A DNA stretch of 6,261 bases. It comes from Actinomycetota bacterium (GTDB lineage: Bacteria > Actinomycetota > Acidimicrobiia > Acidimicrobiales > AC-25). Location of the stretch: NCBI GenBank assembly GCA_005888395.1, contig VAXF01000224.1:577-6837 (forward strand). The letters are read 5' to 3'. The notes under the pieces are model-generated. The model ran no database searches. It saw only the letters and a program-made list of their open reading frames with translations, and was not told where the DNA came from. Shown here in pieces: positions 5,324 to 6,261 of the stretch. A program made the translations under genes and the position numbers. Numbering within the stretch: the first letter of the stretch is position 1; the number at the start of each line of letters is the position of its first letter.

Positions 5324-6258
5324 CGCGCGTCGGGACGGGCCGGCGGCCCGAGTGGCACGCCTTCCGCCCGCAATCGGGCGAGTACGCGGGCCCGCAGCTC
5401 GCGCCCCACCGCAAGCTGTTGTTGGGGACGGGTGCGAACGACGACCCGAACGGTGATCCCGTCGGCCGTGACCGACTCGACGCCCAGGACCTGCGGGGAG
5501 TCGAGCACCGGCCCGTCGCGCTGCTCGGACGAGAACCGGGCCAGCTCGTCGTCGATGACACGTCGCACATTCGCGATATCGGCGTCGAACGGGAGGAGGA
5601 CGTCGACCGTCGCCTGCGCCCACTCGATGGAGACGTTGCCGACGCGACGGATCTCACCGTTCGGGACGAACCAGACCGTGCCGTCGTTGGCGCGCAGGCG
5701 CGTCACCCGCAGGTTCAGCTCCTCGACGGTGCCCCTGACCGAGTCGCCGAGGTCGACGAGGTCGCCCACGCCGTACTGGTCCTCGGTGAGGATGAAGAGC
5801 CCCGAGATGAAGTCCTTCACCAGGGCCTGGGCGCCGAACCCGATGGCGAGCCCGGCGATGCCGGCACCCGCGAGCAACGGGGCCAGGTTGATCCCGAGCT
5901 GGTCGAAGACGATGAGCGCCGCGATCGCCCACACCACGATGCGCGCCAGGCCCGACAGGACACCGGCGACCGTGTCGGCTCGTTGCTCGGCGCGCAGCGA
6001 GCGGCCGGTGAGGGTGCGCAGCTGCACCGACCGGACCGTGCGGGAGAGCCAGCGCGCCGCCAGCCGGCTGACGACCATGGCCGCGACCACGACGAGCACG
6101 ACCTTGAGCGGTCGCACCAGCAGGAACTCGCCCGTGCGGGCGCCGAAGGTGCTCAGGCCGAGTTTGCGCAGCAGGTCGTAGACGTAGCCGGTCGCCAGCA
6201 CGCGCACCAGCGTCGCACCTCGGCCACGACACCACGCGGACCGGTAGCTTCGGCGCAT
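5320..6258 (-). CDS. MscS-family mechanosensitive ion channel
   Basis: This is a 312-residue small-conductance mechanosensitive channel protein of the cytoplasmic membrane. Such channels open under membrane tension to release solutes after hypo-osmotic shock. Membrane segments lie at about 48-66 and 102-121, followed by the glycine/alanine-rich pore helix LLAGAGIAGLAIGFGAQALVK (128-148) and its amphipathic continuation DFISGLFIL. The MscS beta domain has EDQYGVGDLVDLG (159-171), RGTVEELNLRVTRLRANDG (175-193) and the FVPNGEI motif (197-203). An alpha/beta C-terminal domain runs to the end. Length is usual for a compact three-helix MscS. The ATG at 6258 is almost at the window edge, so its upstream signals are unseen. 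The GTG at 6207 (V18), with GAGGT at 6221-6217, is a good alternative start, because residues 1-17 are Arg-rich and look non-conserved. Its TAG (5322-5320) overlaps the TAA of the convergent kinase gene. Confidence 0.94.
   Translation of the reverse strand: MRRSYRSAWCRGRGATLVRVLATGYVYDLLRKLGLSTFGARTGEFLLVRPLKVVLVVVAAMVVSRLAARWLSRTVRSVQLRTLTGRSLRAEQRADTVAGVLSGLARIVVWAIAALIVFDQLGINLAPLLAGAGIAGLAIGFGAQALVKDFISGLFILTEDQYGVGDLVDLGDSVRGTVEELNLRVTRLRANDGTVWFVPNGEIRRVGNVSIEWAQATVDVLLPFDADIANVRRVIDDELARFSSEQRDGPVLDSPQVLGVESVTADGITVRVVVRTRPQQQLAVGRELRARVLARLRAEGVPLGPPARPDAR
5336..5350 (+). terminator. Hairpin just past the kinase stop
   Basis: CGGGCC (5336-5341) and GGCCCG (5345-5350) pair perfectly around a 3-nt loop, 12 nt after the kinase TAA. 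No U-tract follows, so it would not be a classical intrinsic terminator. It lies inside the last codons of the convergent channel gene, so coding constraint could also explain it. Confidence 0.3.
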
Positions 6259-6261
6259 GAG

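Noticed and set aside
3692..5657. Several long minus-strand frames under the kinase gene
   Set aside because: They oppose a kinase with all catalytic boxes intact and arise from the stop-poor complement of high-GC coding sequence.
5432..6181. Plus-strand 249-residue open frame opposite the channel gene
   Set aside because: Ser/Thr/Arg-rich translation without motifs; the minus frame is a clear MscS channel.

Overview
The window is GC-rich chromosomal DNA with strong G/C preference at third codon positions, GTG starts, a CCA-encoding tRNA and ordinary metabolic, envelope and sensory genes. This suggests a high-GC actinobacterium, possibly of the Acidimicrobiia type. The lineage is an inference from composition and protein flavour, not from a marker gene. 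No mobile element, CRISPR array, phage gene or recognisable defence system is present.

Layout: (1) 1-673, minus strand: the 5' part of a gene for a secreted protein with tandem choice-of-anchor-D/ASH-like beta-sandwich repeats. It runs off the left edge, so its C-terminus and any cell-wall anchor are unseen. (2) 674-1003: a 330-bp divergent intergenic region with three inverted repeats, one of which is a strong hairpin followed by TTT. (3) 1004-1393, plus: a small SRPBCC (polyketide cyclase/START-like) protein. (4) 1504-1578, minus: tRNA-Val(CAC) with encoded CCA and an unusual A at T-loop position 54. (5) 1639-5323, plus: three closely packed genes, a GT4 glycosyltransferase, a two-domain VOC/glyoxalase-like protein and a membrane-bound GAF sensor histidine kinase. 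They are probably one transcription unit, perhaps read from a leaderless promoter at 1603-1632. (6) 5320-6258, minus: an MscS-type mechanosensitive channel, convergent with the kinase gene, with the two stop codons overlapping.

Working together: the glycosyltransferase, VOC protein and kinase share strand and very tight spacing, so co-expression is plausible. Their products do not form a pathway I recognise, and no response regulator lies in the window beside the kinase. The channel and the kinase are both membrane stress/sensing proteins but are convergent, so they are not an operon.

I found no convincing new multi-gene system. The observations most worth checking are the VOC gene whose conserved N-terminus lies upstream of its only canonical start codon, the tRNA T-loop substitution, the inferred leaderless promoter, and the zero-gap and overlapping gene junctions.
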